DNA of 64,000 nucleotides, taken from Roseateles toxinivorans. Its GTDB lineage: Bacteria; Pseudomonadota; Gammaproteobacteria; Burkholderiales; Burkholderiaceae_C. The DNA lies in NCBI RefSeq assembly GCF_004362525.1, contig NZ_SNXS01000014.1:33960-97959 (forward strand), in the 5' to 3' direction. Below, one piece after another: positions 27,596 to 36,504 of this stretch. Made by a program: the position numbers and the translations under genes. Below the pieces are notes generated by a model. It had not been told where the DNA came from. It searched no databases and saw only the letters and a program-made list of their open reading frames with translations. The number at the start of each line of letters is the position of its first letter. Positions within the stretch are counted from its first letter, which is position 1.

Positions 27596-27622
27596 GCGCC
27601 GGTGCCCTTGCGGGACCGGCGC
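27596..27622 (+). terminator. Intercistronic hairpin after the binding-protein gene
   Basis: GCGCCGGT (27596-27603) and ACCGGCGC (27615-27622) form a perfect 8-bp stem with an 11-base loop, 13 bases past the binding-protein stop and 16 before the permease start. With no T-tract it is more likely an mRNA-stabilising or partial read-through element. Confidence 0.5.
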
Positions 27623-27638
27623 AACCACGGATCAATCC

Positions 27639-28559
27639 ATGTTTCAGTACGTCATCAAGCGCTTGGCTGGTCTGTTGCCCACCCTGCTGATTGTTGCGGT
27701 GTTCGTGTTCTTCTTCGTGCACCTGCTGCCCGGCGACCCTGCGCGCCTGGCCGCCGGCGCCGAGGCCGACGAGAAGACCGTCGAGCTGGTGCGCCGCGAC
27801 CTCGGCCTGGACAAGCCGCTGCTCGAGCAATTCGTGCGCTTCGTCACCGGCGTCGTCCACGGCGACTTCGGTCGCTCGATGCGCTCCAAGCGACCGGTGA
27901 TCGACGAGATCGCCGAGCGCTTCCCCTACACCCTGAAGCTGACCCTCGCGGCGATGGGCTGGTCGGTGCTGCTGGGCCTAGTGATCGGCGTGGTCTCGGC
28001 CGTCAAGCGCAACCGCTGGCCCGACCGGCTGGGCATGACCTTGGCTGTATCGGGCATCTCGTTCCCGTCGTTCGCGCTGGGCCTGCTGCTGATGATGGTG
28101 TTCGCTGTCGGCCTGGGCTGGCTGCCGACGGTGGGCGCCGACACCTGGAAGCACTATCTGCTGCCGTCGATCACCCTGGGCGCCGGTGTGGCGGCGGTGA
28201 TGGCGCGCTTCACCCGCTCCTCGTTCGTGGACATCCTGCACGAGGACTACATCCGCACCGCGCGCGCCAAGGGCGTATCCGAGAAGATGGTGGTGCTCAA
28301 GCATGGTCTGCGCAACGCCTTGATCCCGGTCGTCACGATGATGGGCCTGCAGTTCGGTTTTTTGCTGGGCGGCTCCATCGTCGTCGAGAAGGTCTTCAAC
28401 TGGCCGGGCATGGGCCGGCTGCTGGTCGATGCGGTCGAGATGCGCGACTACCCGGTGATCCAAGCCGAAGTGCTGCTGTTCTCGCTGCAGTTCATCCTCA
28501 TCAATCTGATCGTCGACGTGCTCTATGGCGTGATCAATCCGACGATCCGCTACAAGTGA
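27639..28559 (+). CDS. Peptide ABC importer permease (GsiC/DppB type)
   Basis: A 306-residue membrane protein with six predicted spans, starting [26 protein letters not shown]. The N-terminal [10 protein letters not shown] and the ATPase-contact loop around [29 protein letters not shown] (EAA loop) are typical of DppB/GsiC. It forms the channel with the following permease. No anomalies. Confidence 0.93.
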   Translation: MFQYVIKRLAGLLPTLLIVAVFVFFFVHLLPGDPARLAAGAEADEKTVELVRRDLGLDKPLLEQFVRFVTGVVHGDFGRSMRSKRPVIDEIAERFPYTLKLTLAAMGWSVLLGLVIGVVSAVKRNRWPDRLGMTLAVSGISFPSFALGLLLMMVFAVGLGWLPTVGADTWKHYLLPSITLGAGVAAVMARFTRSSFVDILHEDYIRTARAKGVSEKMVVLKHGLRNALIPVVTMMGLQFGFLLGGSIVVEKVFNWPGMGRLLVDAVEMRDYPVIQAEVLLFSLQFILINLIVDVLYGVINPTIRYK

Positions 28560-28573
28560 CGGCCGCAAGCACC

Positions 28574-29467
28574 ATGAGCACCCTAAGTACCTCTGTCCCC
28601 ATCGCCGCTGCACGGCTGCGCTCGCCCGGCAGCGAGTTCTGGCGCAAGTTCAAGAAGCAGCGCGTGGCTGTGCTGGCGCTGGCCTTCATCCTGCTGCTGG
28701 TGGCCACAGCCCTGGCCGCGCCCTGGATCGTGCCTTACGATGCCGAAAGCTTCTTCGACTACGACAGCATCAACGCGCTGCCCTCGGCCACGCATTGGTT
28801 TGGAGTAGACGCGCTGGGCCGCGACATCTTCAGCCGCATCGTCATGGGCTCTCGGGTCTCGCTGACCGCCGGCCTGGTCTCGGTGGCGGTGGGCTCGCTG
28901 GTGGGCACCACCTTCGGCCTGCTCGCCGGCTACTACGAGGGCTGGTGGGACCGCACGATCATGCGGCTGTGCGATGTCTTGTTCGCCTTCCCCGGGATCC
29001 TGCTGGCCATCGGCATCGTGGCCATCCTGGGCGGCGGCATGTTCAACGTGATCATCGCCGTGGCGGTGTTCTCGATCCCGACCTTTGCGCGGCTGGTGCG
29101 CGGCAACACGCTGGCGCTCAAGCACCTCACCTATATCGAGGCGGCGCGCAGCATCGGCGCCTCGGACTGGACCATCATCACCCGCCACATCCTGCCGGGC
29201 ACCGTGTCAACGGTGGTCGTGTTCTTCACCATGCGCATCGGCACCTCCATCATCACCGCGGCCAGTCTGTCCTTTCTCGGCATGGGTGCACAGCCGCCGA
29301 CGCCCGAGTGGGGTGCCATGCTCAACGAGGCGCGCAGCGACATGGGCAATGCGCCGCATATCGCCATCATCCCCAGCATCGCCATCTTCCTGACCGTGCT
29401 GGCATTCAACCTGCTGGGCGACGGCCTGCGCGACGCGCTGGACCCCAAGCTCGACAGTGCGCGCTGA
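28574..29467 (+). CDS. Peptide ABC importer permease (GsiD/DppC type)
   Basis: A 297-residue membrane protein with the DppC family N-terminal region ([24 protein letters not shown]), the [16 protein letters not shown] segment and the EAA loop at [25 protein letters not shown] chose the ATG at 28574, 14 bases after the preceding permease stop; the frame is open much further upstream but that part has no resemblance to the family. It completes the importer. Confidence 0.92.
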   Translation: MSTLSTSVPIAAARLRSPGSEFWRKFKKQRVAVLALAFILLLVATALAAPWIVPYDAESFFDYDSINALPSATHWFGVDALGRDIFSRIVMGSRVSLTAGLVSVAVGSLVGTTFGLLAGYYEGWWDRTIMRLCDVLFAFPGILLAIGIVAILGGGMFNVIIAVAVFSIPTFARLVRGNTLALKHLTYIEAARSIGASDWTIITRHILPGTVSTVVVFFTMRIGTSIITAASLSFLGMGAQPPTPEWGAMLNEARSDMGNAPHIAIIPSIAIFLTVLAFNLLGDGLRDALDPKLDSAR

Positions 29468-29476
29468 AGGCCCTTT

Positions 29477-29842
29477 GTGGACGCTCCACGCAGCGGCCCG
29501 CTGGACACCTTGTGCGATGTGGCCGGCACCACCGTGGGCCACTGAACCCTGGACGAAGGCGCGGTGCGGACCGGCGTGACGACCGTGCAGCCGCACGCCG
29601 GTGACCTGTTCGTGCACAAGGTGCCGGCGGGCCTGGCCGTGCTCAACGGCTTCGGCAAGAGCGTGGGCCTGATGCAGGTGCAGGAGCTGGGGGTGCTGGA
29701 AACGCCCATCTCGCTGACCAACACCTTGAGCGTGGGCACCGTGGCCACCGCCATGACGCGGGCGGCGATCGCCCGCCAGCCCGAGATTGCCCGCAGTCTG
29801 CTCACGGTCAACCCGCTGGTATTCGAATGCAATGACGGCTAG
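29477..29842 (+). pseudogene. P1-family (DmpA/S58) aminopeptidase remnant
   Basis: From a GTG at 29477 the translation follows the N-terminal part of P1 peptidases: LCDVAGTTVGH, a TGA stop at 29543, then TLDEGAVRTGVTTVQP ... VLNGFGKSVGLMQVQELGVLETPISLTNTLSVGT ... ECNDG and a stop. Intact members are about 320-380 residues and continue past ECNDG with the autoprocessing serine region, which is absent here. So the gene has an early stop and has lost its 3' two-thirds. P1 peptidases accompany Gsi-type importers in many bacteria. It lies 9 bases behind the last permease gene, in the same operon. Confidence 0.8.
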
Positions 29843-29980
29843 GGATCGTGCCGTCGAACTCGAATGAACGCCTACGACGACGTCAACCTCGGGCAAGACG
29901 TTTAGGGTGTCGCTGAGTCAAAATGGCCTGGAGCGCCACTACGGCCTGCAGTAAGCGGGCGGAGCTGTGGTCGAGGCAGG

Positions 29981-31534
29981 CTAGCTGGAGGCAGGCCCCT
30001 TCGGCCCGTCGATTAACTGGGCTTGGACCAAGCTACTCAGCAGCCTGGTAAACGGCTTGATGTCCTGGTCCGACGACGCGGCATCAAGCGCTCGCATGTA
30101 TTCGTCGCGGATATCCAAGGTGACGACTGTCCACGGCCATCCGCCGGTGGCCAGCATGAGGTTCATGATGCACCGAGCCAGCCGTCCATTGCCGTCCATG
30201 TAAGGATGGATGAACACGAAGACGAAGTGCCCGAGTACTGCTCGCACGCAGGGCTCGGTTTCGGCTTCGAGCAGATCGAACAGCAGCGGCATCGCATCGC
30301 GAACAGCCTCAGGTGGAAGCGGCGTGTGCCTGGCGTTCTTGATGAACACCTGCGAGCCGCGCCAACCGGCGAGTTCCGAAGGCTTTACCAGCCCGACCTG
30401 AACGGATGGGGACCAAAGTGCCAAGTACCAGGCTTGAAGGTCAGTTCGTAGGCGTACCCCCGGGTTCTGGCCTTCCAGCACTCGCAGCAGACTCGCGCGC
30501 ACAGCCTTGTGCGCTTCGAAGTAGCCTTTGGCAGCCATCGCGTTGCGTTCCTGGCGATCGCGCTCCGTATCGCCCGAGCCCCAGGTGCCCTTGCGCACAC
30601 GGTCGATCATCTCCGGAGTGACCTGGTAGCCTTCGATGGACAGCGAGTGATAGGCGTCGGCCAGGTATCGCACCTCGGCTTCGTCCAAGTATTCCTTCGG
30701 CGTGCCTTGCGTGCGTACGGGGGTTGTCCAGGCCTTCATGACCTGCTCTCGCATCAGCTCCCACATGGCCTTGATTCGCGCGCAGTACGGTGACTCCGGA
30801 AGTGCTCGGGCAGACTGGACCGGTACGTCGAATGGGTTTTGCTCGACGATGCTATGGCCGGCTGACCTCATTGTCTTGAGCACTTCGTCAGCCAGCTCCG
30901 CGCGGTCAACGGCGCGGAGGGCACCGGCGATGCGCCCGGCGATGGTCGTGTGGTCGCCGTCCAGAAGGATGCGATTGATGGCGGAGGTGTCCTTCAGCAT
31001 GCCCAACGCGAGTTGCATGGTGAGCGCATCAGCCTGCCAGACATTCGGCATAGCGCGCACAAGGGCAGCCTCCAGCGACAAAGCGCGCAGACCCTGGGTC
31101 TCGCTGAGGTGGTCTGCTGGAGGCATCTCCTTGACGCGCAGGTCAAACAAGGATGTCCCTGCTGGCAAGGTGAGTGCGTTATTGGTGCCCTTGAGCGCGT
31201 TCACCTGGATCTGACGCGCAAGCGTGCTTGAGCCTGTGTGCACTTTCAGGCTGAGTTCGGCGTTGATGTACCAATCGCTGCCGAAGCGTTCGTCGCAGTA
31301 GCCGCGAACGAAGTGCCGCATTGAAGCGAACCAGGTTGTTGTGTCGCCAAAGTCTTCCTCGGGCCGGGAGGGCATGTACCAGCCGCGGATGATCGAACGT
31401 AGACGCCCACTCCCGACCAAGCGCTCGAGGTGCGTCCGCGACAGATCTGCGGCGCGGATGACAACGCGGCCTTGCTTTTGAAGTTCGTGGAGCTTCTGAA
31501 GCGATGTCGCGAGTTTGACGTTAGGGCTGGCCAT
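29981..31534 (-). CDS. Fic-domain protein with AbiEi-like N-terminal domain
   Basis: A 517-residue cytoplasmic protein. The first ~190 residues resemble the AbiEi antitoxin winged-helix region (LQKQGRVVIRAADLSRTHLERLV, IIRGWYMPS). The C-terminal part is a Fic domain with the complete motif HPYMDGNGRLAR (443-454), so AMP-transfer activity is expected. The inhibitory motif S-L-S-I-E-G at 297-302 fits (S/T)xxxE(G/N), placed before the Fic core as in class II Fic proteins. Fic enzymes modify target proteins, usually with AMP, and some act as toxins. It stands alone, next to a HipBA pair. Target unknown. Confidence 0.85.
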   Translation of the reverse strand: MASPNVKLATSLQKLHELQKQGRVVIRAADLSRTHLERLVGSGRLRSIIRGWYMPSRPEEDFGDTTTWFASMRHFVRGYCDERFGSDWYINAELSLKVHTGSSTLARQIQVNALKGTNNALTLPAGTSLFDLRVKEMPPADHLSETQGLRALSLEAALVRAMPNVWQADALTMQLALGMLKDTSAINRILLDGDHTTIAGRIAGALRAVDRAELADEVLKTMRSAGHSIVEQNPFDVPVQSARALPESPYCARIKAMWELMREQVMKAWTTPVRTQGTPKEYLDEAEVRYLADAYHSLSIEGYQVTPEMIDRVRKGTWGSGDTERDRQERNAMAAKGYFEAHKAVRASLLRVLEGQNPGVRLRTDLQAWYLALWSPSVQVGLVKPSELAGWRGSQVFIKNARHTPLPPEAVRDAMPLLFDLLEAETEPCVRAVLGHFVFVFIHPYMDGNGRLARCIMNLMLATGGWPWTVVTLDIRDEYMRALDAASSDQDIKPFTRLLSSLVQAQLIDGPKGPASS

Positions 31535-31960
31535 GTGGGTGCGGCACGTCCGAGGTGCTGTAGCAATCGGCGTAAAAGCTGATGTGACGATTCACGTTTT
31601 ATATGTTGAATCATTACACGTTAAAGCTGCCGATGCAATTGCCGTCTGAGTCATAGAAGACCGTATAAATCTCTGATGTTGATGACTGTGGCGGCCGGCT
31701 GCAAGATGCCCATTGCGGGTATTTGCACGGGCTCATGGCTAGCCGAATCCCGTGCATGAACCGTTAGAGAAATCGGTCGTCTAGAGAGGATCCGCCGGCG
31801 AGTTGGCCGCGCGCAATCTACTCAGTCACGCGCGTCGAAGCCCAACGGCTACCGCCTGGCCCGGCTGGTAAGATCTGGAGGTGTGCTGTTTACGTAACAT
31901 TCATCCAACAGAGATGCGTATACACATCGTCATTCCGTCTATGTTACGTATACTGCACGC
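31535..31960. other. Intergenic region before hipB
   Basis: A 426-base gap between the divergent fic and hipB genes. It includes an AT-rich patch at about 31590-31630, probably the fic promoter, and the inverted repeat at 31891-31950. No small gene or RNA gene was recognised in the middle 250 bases. Confidence 0.55.
31891..31950. promoter_or_regulatory. Inverted repeat, likely HipB operator
   Basis: TACGTAACAT (31891-31900) and its exact reverse complement ATGTTACGTA (31941-31950) lie 50 bases apart centre to centre, the second ending 10 bases before the hipB start. Extending outward the match reaches 13 bp with one mismatch. HipB-type antitoxins repress their own promoter through such repeats. 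Confidence 0.65.
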
Positions 31961-32227
31961 ATGAACCAGCCTGAGCACAACCTCGTCAACCTCGGTCGAT
32001 CCATTCGGGCCATGCGCGAGCAGCGCGGCCTTCGCATGCAAGACGTGGCGGAGCTGGCGAACACCACGCGGTTCAAGGTGGGCAGCGTGGAGGCGGGGGA
32101 CCCCACGGTAGGTGTTTACTTCTACGCCAAGGTGGCGGCGGCCCTCGGGGGCGAGTTGCAGTTGGGCATTGCTAAGCGGCCGACCCTGGACGAGATCGGC
32201 GCCATCCTGGAGCAGGATTTCAAATGA
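31961..32227 (+). CDS. hipB: HipB-like Xre antitoxin
   Basis: An 88-residue DNA-binding antitoxin with a Cro/C1-type helix-turn-helix (residues about 10-70: LGRSIRAMREQRGLRMQDVAELANTTRFKVGSVEAG). Its last codons overlap the start of hipA (ATGA), the standard arrangement. It should bind HipA and the inverted repeat upstream. A little longer than average at the C-terminus, otherwise typical. Confidence 0.88.
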   Translation: MNQPEHNLVNLGRSIRAMREQRGLRMQDVAELANTTRFKVGSVEAGDPTVGVYFYAKVAAALGGELQLGIAKRPTLDEIGAILEQDFK

Positions 32228-33462
32228 AGGTCCTCGTCGACACCCCACAAGGCCTTTCTGGCCGGCTGCTGCGAGCCGACGGCGAGTACCTGTTCAGCTT
32301 CGATGCGAATGCGAGCGAGGACGCTGCCCCGGCCCTTGGCATGCCCTTGAGACCGCTGCCCTTCCGGCGTAAGTCGCTGTTTCCCGTCTTCCAGATGAAC
32401 CTGCCAGAAGGCTTTGTGCTGGAGCAGATCAAGCTGCGTCTGGCCAAGGCGGGCATTGCAGACCCCTTGCTGCTGCTCAGCGTCATCGGCTCCCATTCAC
32501 CGATCGGCCGACTGCGGTTCAACCTGGAAAGCCCTGAAACCTCCGGATTGCCGGTCGTTGCGGGCGGCCGGCCAGGGGTGCGGCTCGCAGAGCTGCTGGC
32601 CAACAAGGAGTCCAAGGCGCTGTTTGCCCGGCTCGTGGATGACTTCGTCCTGCGCAGCGGCCTGAGCGGCGTGCAGCCCAAGGTGCTGGTACCGGAGGCC
32701 CCGCCTGCACAAGCCTCTGCAGCGGATCAGCTCCTGACGAACGAGAAGGCTGCGGTGACCACCAGCGACTTGATCGTCAAGTCGGGCTTGGACGTCTACC
32801 CGGGGCTCTCGATCAACGAGTTCTTCTGCATGAGCGTCGTCAAGCGCGCGGGCCTGCCGGTGCCCGAGTTCTTTCTGTCCGACGATGGGGAACTCTTTAT
32901 CATGCGGCGCTTTGACAGGCCGGCAGACGGATCTCGCCTCGGCTTCGAAGACATGGCGGCGCTGGCCGGCGTCGACACCGACGAGAAGTACAAGGGCTCG
33001 TACAAAACCGTCCTGAAGCTGTTGAGCTTTTACTGCTCCCCTGGGGGCTACCAATCCGCCAAGTCCCAGCTCTTCGACATGGTGGCCCTGTCTTGCATCC
33101 TGGGCAATGGCGACGCGCACCTCAAAAACTTTGGTGTGCTTTACGAGGGGGTGCGCGCAGAAGTGGCCATGGCACCGGCCTACGACATCGTCTGCACCCG
33201 GCTCTACATCCCAGACGACACGCTCGCGCTCACCCTGGATGGCAGCAAGGTGTTCTTCGCTGCGCGCCAAGGCCTGCTCAGTTTCGGTGTCGAGTGCGGC
33301 CTCAAGCCGAATTCGATCGGCCCGCGACTGGCTCAGCTGGCGCAACTCACGCTGGACATGCTGGAGGAGATGGCCGACACGGTGGCTAGGCTGCCTGGTC
33401 TGCGCAATGCCATAGAACCGGAAGCCCTGCTCTACCGGCGCACCTTCGCAGGCGGCGCGTAG
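32224..33462 (+). CDS. hipA: HipA-family serine/threonine kinase toxin
   Basis: A 412-residue kinase-fold toxin. Characterised HipA proteins phosphorylate glutamyl-tRNA synthetase or related targets and cause growth arrest. Family features seen: N-terminal Couple_hipA region (LFPVFQMNLPEGFVLEQIK), GVQPKVLVPE, the INEFFCMSVVKRAGLPVPEF segment, RFDRP and the catalytic/metal motif CILGNGDAHLKNFGVLY. All key elements appear present, so the toxin is probably active. Translationally coupled to hipB. Confidence 0.9.
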   Translation: MKVLVDTPQGLSGRLLRADGEYLFSFDANASEDAAPALGMPLRPLPFRRKSLFPVFQMNLPEGFVLEQIKLRLAKAGIADPLLLLSVIGSHSPIGRLRFNLESPETSGLPVVAGGRPGVRLAELLANKESKALFARLVDDFVLRSGLSGVQPKVLVPEAPPAQASAADQLLTNEKAAVTTSDLIVKSGLDVYPGLSINEFFCMSVVKRAGLPVPEFFLSDDGELFIMRRFDRPADGSRLGFEDMAALAGVDTDEKYKGSYKTVLKLLSFYCSPGGYQSAKSQLFDMVALSCILGNGDAHLKNFGVLYEGVRAEVAMAPAYDIVCTRLYIPDDTLALTLDGSKVFFAARQGLLSFGVECGLKPNSIGPRLAQLAQLTLDMLEEMADTVARLPGLRNAIEPEALLYRRTFAGGA

Positions 33463-33665
33463 CGACAGCAGGCAACTGCACCCGAGAATGCGCGCCACTT
33501 TGCGAACATGGGGCTTGCGGAGGATTTCGAGCGCATCGCGGACACAGTACACAGGGTCATGCGCGTTCGGCGCACTTGGCTGCACTGGCTCCACAGTCGC
33601 TGGCGACGATGCCGGCCGCTGGCACCGCCCTGGGTGAACCTCGGCGAGCCAGCACCACCATCTCC

Positions 33666-33900
33666 ACCCTGGAGCCGTACCGAGCTATGCTCAGCGCCTG
33701 GGTCGAGCAAGGCGTCTCGGGCACTGCCATCCACGCCGCCCTGAAGCGCCAGCACGCTTGGGCCGGCAGCTATCCCCGCCGTGCGTCGGCTGATGGCCGA
33801 CATCCGTGCCAAGCTGCCGCCCGAGACCACGTTCCGGCGGGAGTTCGGGCCCGCCGAAGCCGCACAAGTGGACTTCGGTGCCCGTGTCACCGACCGGCAT
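33666..33900 (+). pseudogene. IS21-family IstA transposase fragment
   Basis: Translation gives LEPYRAMLSAWVEQGVSGTAIHAALKRQHAWAGSYP and, after a one-base shift, AVRRLMADIRAKLPPETTF ... FGPAEAAQVDFGA. These are consecutive stretches of IstA-type transposases. The frameshift and the loss of both the N-terminal helix-turn-helix and the rest of the integrase core show this is a relic. It runs straight into the terminal-type repeats that follow. Confidence 0.75.
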
Positions 33901-33960
33901 ATTGGAGCCAGTCCGTGATCGGCATATAGGCGCCACCCGCTGACCGGCGTAATGGAGCCA
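33892..33960 (+). repeat. Three 19-bp direct repeats of an IS21-type end
   Basis: GACCGGCATATTGGAGCCA (33892-33910), GATCGGCATATAGGCGCCA (33917-33935) and GACCGGCGTAATGGAGCCA (33942-33960) recur at an exact 25-base period. IS21-family elements carry such multiple transposase-binding repeats at their ends. This block therefore marks one end of the decayed element. Confidence 0.75.
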
Positions 33961-34023
33961 CCGGCCTTAGCAACAGGCTGTTGAACGACAGCCAGATACC
34001 CGAAAAACGGCAGCTGACGCGGA

Positions 34024-35043
34024 TCAGCGCTTAACCGCGCGTGATGGATCTGCCGCGCGAGCCAGCAGGTCAACGCCGAATTGCAGGAAGAGATGAGGCA
34101 GATCGATCAGCACCCAGTTCTCAGCCAGCAAACCATCCTGCGCCCGCCACCAGTCCATTACTCGCATTGTGATCGGGCCGCCGCTGGCCGGCTCACCAAG
34201 ATAGGGGCCGGCATGCGTTGCCCGCACGCTGGGCCAGCCGGTGGAAGCCACGTAGTGGCCCTCGGCAAAGCGGGCGCGGTGGTTACCGCCCTTGCGGTCG
34301 GGGAATGCGGTCAGGAAGGGCTTCTGGTGATGGCGCTCGAAGCCGCCGATGCCGCGAGAGCTGCCGATGCCGCCGGGCCCGTACCACATCATGTCGGGCC
34401 GCCAGAAGGCTCCCATGCCCATGCTTTTCAGGTCGTTACGGTCGTAGCGACCCAGGCCGCCGATCATGGCCTCCACCAGGGCCAGGCTGGCCGCGCTTAG
34501 GTCCGGGTCCTGCAGTGACAGCAGCACGCCGTCGCGGGTGCGCGGCCCCGGAACAAGCAGCGCCTGGCCGGTGCTGGCCGGCAGCACCGGACAACCAGCC
34601 TGACGTGCCAAGTCCACCAGGTCCAGCAGCAGCCGCCCCTCGGCAATGCGCCCGTCGACAACACGGAAGAAGCCGCCATAGCGCAGCCAGGCCGGCTCGG
34701 CGCTGGCCGGGATGCCCCACAGCGGCTGCGTGAAGGTGCCCAGCCAGTGGCCGGTGGTGGTCACCCAGACACCGGCACCGCCGTCGACACGGCCATCCCA
34801 GTGACCAGCGAAGAACAGGTCGGGCCGCCATTCCAGGTCGGGCAGCGCGCGGTGCAGGGGGGTGATGAACTGCGCCACCACCTCACCGGGGCCCGCCAGC
34901 GCATTCACCGGATGCGACACCACCCACTCGCTGCCAGGCGTCAACACCTGCGCGGCAGCCGCCGCGGCGTCAGGCCCAGCCAGCGCCTGCAGCGCGTCCC
35001 AGACGCAGCGCTTGGCCGCTTCAAGTTCTGTGTATTGATTCAC
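34024..35043 (-). CDS. Tandem SnoaL/NTF2-like protein, divergent from the LacI-controlled operon
   Basis: A 339-residue cytoplasmic protein that looks like two SnoaL-type (NTF2 fold) domains, about residues 10-150 and 180-335; SnoaL domains are cone-shaped pockets used by cyclases, isomerases and hydratases. Segments such as HRALPDLEWRPDLFFAGHWDG and WRAQDGLLAENWVLIDLPHLF follow the pattern. The GTG start has AGGA 7 bases upstream, and that ribosome-binding site lies inside the operator-like palindrome at 35045-35060. It resembles in plan the double-domain protein at 38322 in the operon across the divergent promoter. Function unknown. Confidence 0.75.
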   Translation of the reverse strand: MNQYTELEAAKRCVWDALQALAGPDAAAAAAQVLTPGSEWVVSHPVNALAGPGEVVAQFITPLHRALPDLEWRPDLFFAGHWDGRVDGGAGVWVTTTGHWLGTFTQPLWGIPASAEPAWLRYGGFFRVVDGRIAEGRLLLDLVDLARQAGCPVLPASTGQALLVPGPRTRDGVLLSLQDPDLSAASLALVEAMIGGLGRYDRNDLKSMGMGAFWRPDMMWYGPGGIGSSRGIGGFERHHQKPFLTAFPDRKGGNHRARFAEGHYVASTGWPSVRATHAGPYLGEPASGGPITMRVMDWWRAQDGLLAENWVLIDLPHLFLQFGVDLLARAADPSRAVKR

Positions 35044-35044
35044 G

Positions 35045-35060
35045 TTGCATTCCTATGCAA
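35045..35060. promoter_or_regulatory. LacI-type operator 1 (over the leftward start)
   Basis: TTGCATTCCTATGCAA has perfect 6-bp arms (TTGCAT/ATGCAA) with a 4-base centre. It covers the ribosome-binding site of the leftward SnoaL-like gene. It is one of four sites with the same framework in this cluster. Confidence 0.75.
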
Positions 35061-35155
35061 GATTAGATGTACGCCAGAATGAGTGTGAATAGGCTATGCA
35101 AACATTAGGGAAATCACCATTAATTGCGAAATGTCAAACCACTAAAGTTCGACAC

Positions 35156-35173
35156 ATTGCATACGCATGCAAT
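35156..35173. promoter_or_regulatory. LacI-type operator 2 (before the dehydrogenase gene)
   Basis: ATTGCATACGCATGCAAT has perfect 7-bp arms around ACGC. It lies 8 bases before the ribosome-binding site of the dehydrogenase gene and 112 bases from operator 1, close enough for looping. Confidence 0.8.
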
Positions 35174-35193
35174 TAAACCGCAGGAGCCATCCC

Positions 35194-36504
35194 GTGATCC
35201 GATACCTTAAACGCGGCAAGGACGCCGCCGCCCTCGCCGCCGCCGACAGCCAGGTGCGCGCCACCGTCGAAGCCATCCTGAAGGACATCGAGCAGCGCGG
35301 CGACGAGGCCGTGCGCGCGTACTCGCGCAAGTTCGACCAGTGGGATCCGGCCGACTTCATCCTCGGCCGCGACGCCATCGCGGCGGCGCGCCGCCAGCTG
35401 TCGGCGCGCGAGCTGGCCGACATCGAGTTCGCCCAGGTCCAGGTACGCCGCTTCGCTCAAGCTCAGCGCGACAGCCTGTGCGACGTGGAGGTCGAGACGC
35501 TGCCCGGTGTGGTGCTGGGCCACAAGACCATCCCCATCAACAACGTCGGCTGCTACATCCCCGGCGGCAAATACCCGCTGATTGCCTCGGCCCACATGAG
35601 CGTGCTGACGGCCAAGGTGGCCGGAGTGCCGCGCATCGTCGCCACCGCCCCGCCCTACCAGGGCGCACCCCACCCGGCCATCGTGACCGCCATGGACATG
35701 GCCGGGGCGGACGAGATCCTGGTGCTGGGCGGCGTGCAAGCCGTGGCAGCCATGGCCATCGGCACCGCCAGCATCCGTCCGGTGGACATGCTGGTGGGGC
35801 CGGGCAATATGTTCGTTGCCGAGGCCAAGCGTCAGCTGTTCGGCCGCGTGGGCATCGACCTGTTCGCCGGCCCCACCGAAACGCTCGTTATTGCCGACGA
35901 GAGTGTGGATGCCGAGATGTGCGCGGTCGACCTGCTGGGCCAGGCCGAGCACGGCCCCACCTCGCCGGCCGTGCTGCTGACCACCAGCGAGAAGCTGGCC
36001 CGTGACACGATGGCCGAGGTGGAGCGCCAGCTCACCATCCTGCCGACCGCCGGCATCGCCCGCCAGTCCTGGGCCGAGTACGGCGAGGTCATCGTCTGCG
36101 ACACGCTGGACGAGATGGTGGCCAAGGCGGACGAGATCGCCTCCGAGCATGTGCAGGTGATGACGGCCGACCCAGACTACTTCCTGCAGCGCATGACCAA
36201 CTACGGCGCCCTCTTCCTAGGCCCGCGCACCAACGTCAGTTTCGGCGACAAGGTCATCGGCACCAACCACACGCTGCCCACCAACAAGAACGCCCGTTAC
36301 ACCGGCGGGCTGTGGGTAGGCAAGTTCCTCAAGACCTGCACCTACCAGCGCGTCACGACCGACGCGGCCAGCGCCATGATCGGCGCCTACTGCTCGCGGC
36401 TGTGCCACATGGAGAACTTCGCCGGCCACGGCGAGCAGGCCAATCTGCGCGTGCGCCGCTACGGCCACCGCGACGTGGCCTGGTACCAGCCGGTCCAGGA
36501 CTGA
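35194..36504 (+). CDS. HpsN/histidinol-dehydrogenase-family NAD-dependent dehydrogenase
   Basis: A 436-residue oxidoreductase of the histidinol dehydrogenase fold. Segments such as [65 protein letters not shown] and EHVQVMTAD match the HpsN subgroup (sulfopropanediol 3-dehydrogenase), which oxidises an alcohol to an acid using Zn and NAD. It is not HisD: there are no histidine genes nearby. The GTG at 35194 has CAGGAG 7 bases upstream; an apparent ATG at 35167 falls inside operator 2 and is rejected. First gene of the operon; overlaps the SDR gene by one base. The true substrate is unknown. Confidence 0.8.
   Translation: MIRYLKRGKDAAALAAADSQVRATVEAILKDIEQRGDEAVRAYSRKFDQWDPADFILGRDAIAAARRQLSARELADIEFAQVQVRRFAQAQRDSLCDVEVETLPGVVLGHKTIPINNVGCYIPGGKYPLIASAHMSVLTAKVAGVPRIVATAPPYQGAPHPAIVTAMDMAGADEILVLGGVQAVAAMAIGTASIRPVDMLVGPGNMFVAEAKRQLFGRVGIDLFAGPTETLVIADESVDAEMCAVDLLGQAEHGPTSPAVLLTTSEKLARDTMAEVERQLTILPTAGIARQSWAEYGEVIVCDTLDEMVAKADEIASEHVQVMTADPDYFLQRMTNYGALFLGPRTNVSFGDKVIGTNHTLPTNKNARYTGGLWVGKFLKTCTYQRVTTDAASAMIGAYCSRLCHMENFAGHGEQANLRVRRYGHRDVAWYQPVQD

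Noticed and set aside
35194..36504. Calling the dehydrogenase HisD (histidine biosynthesis)
   Set aside because: The operon contains no histidine genes, sits under a LacI-type regulator with transport genes, and the sequence follows the HpsN-like subgroup.
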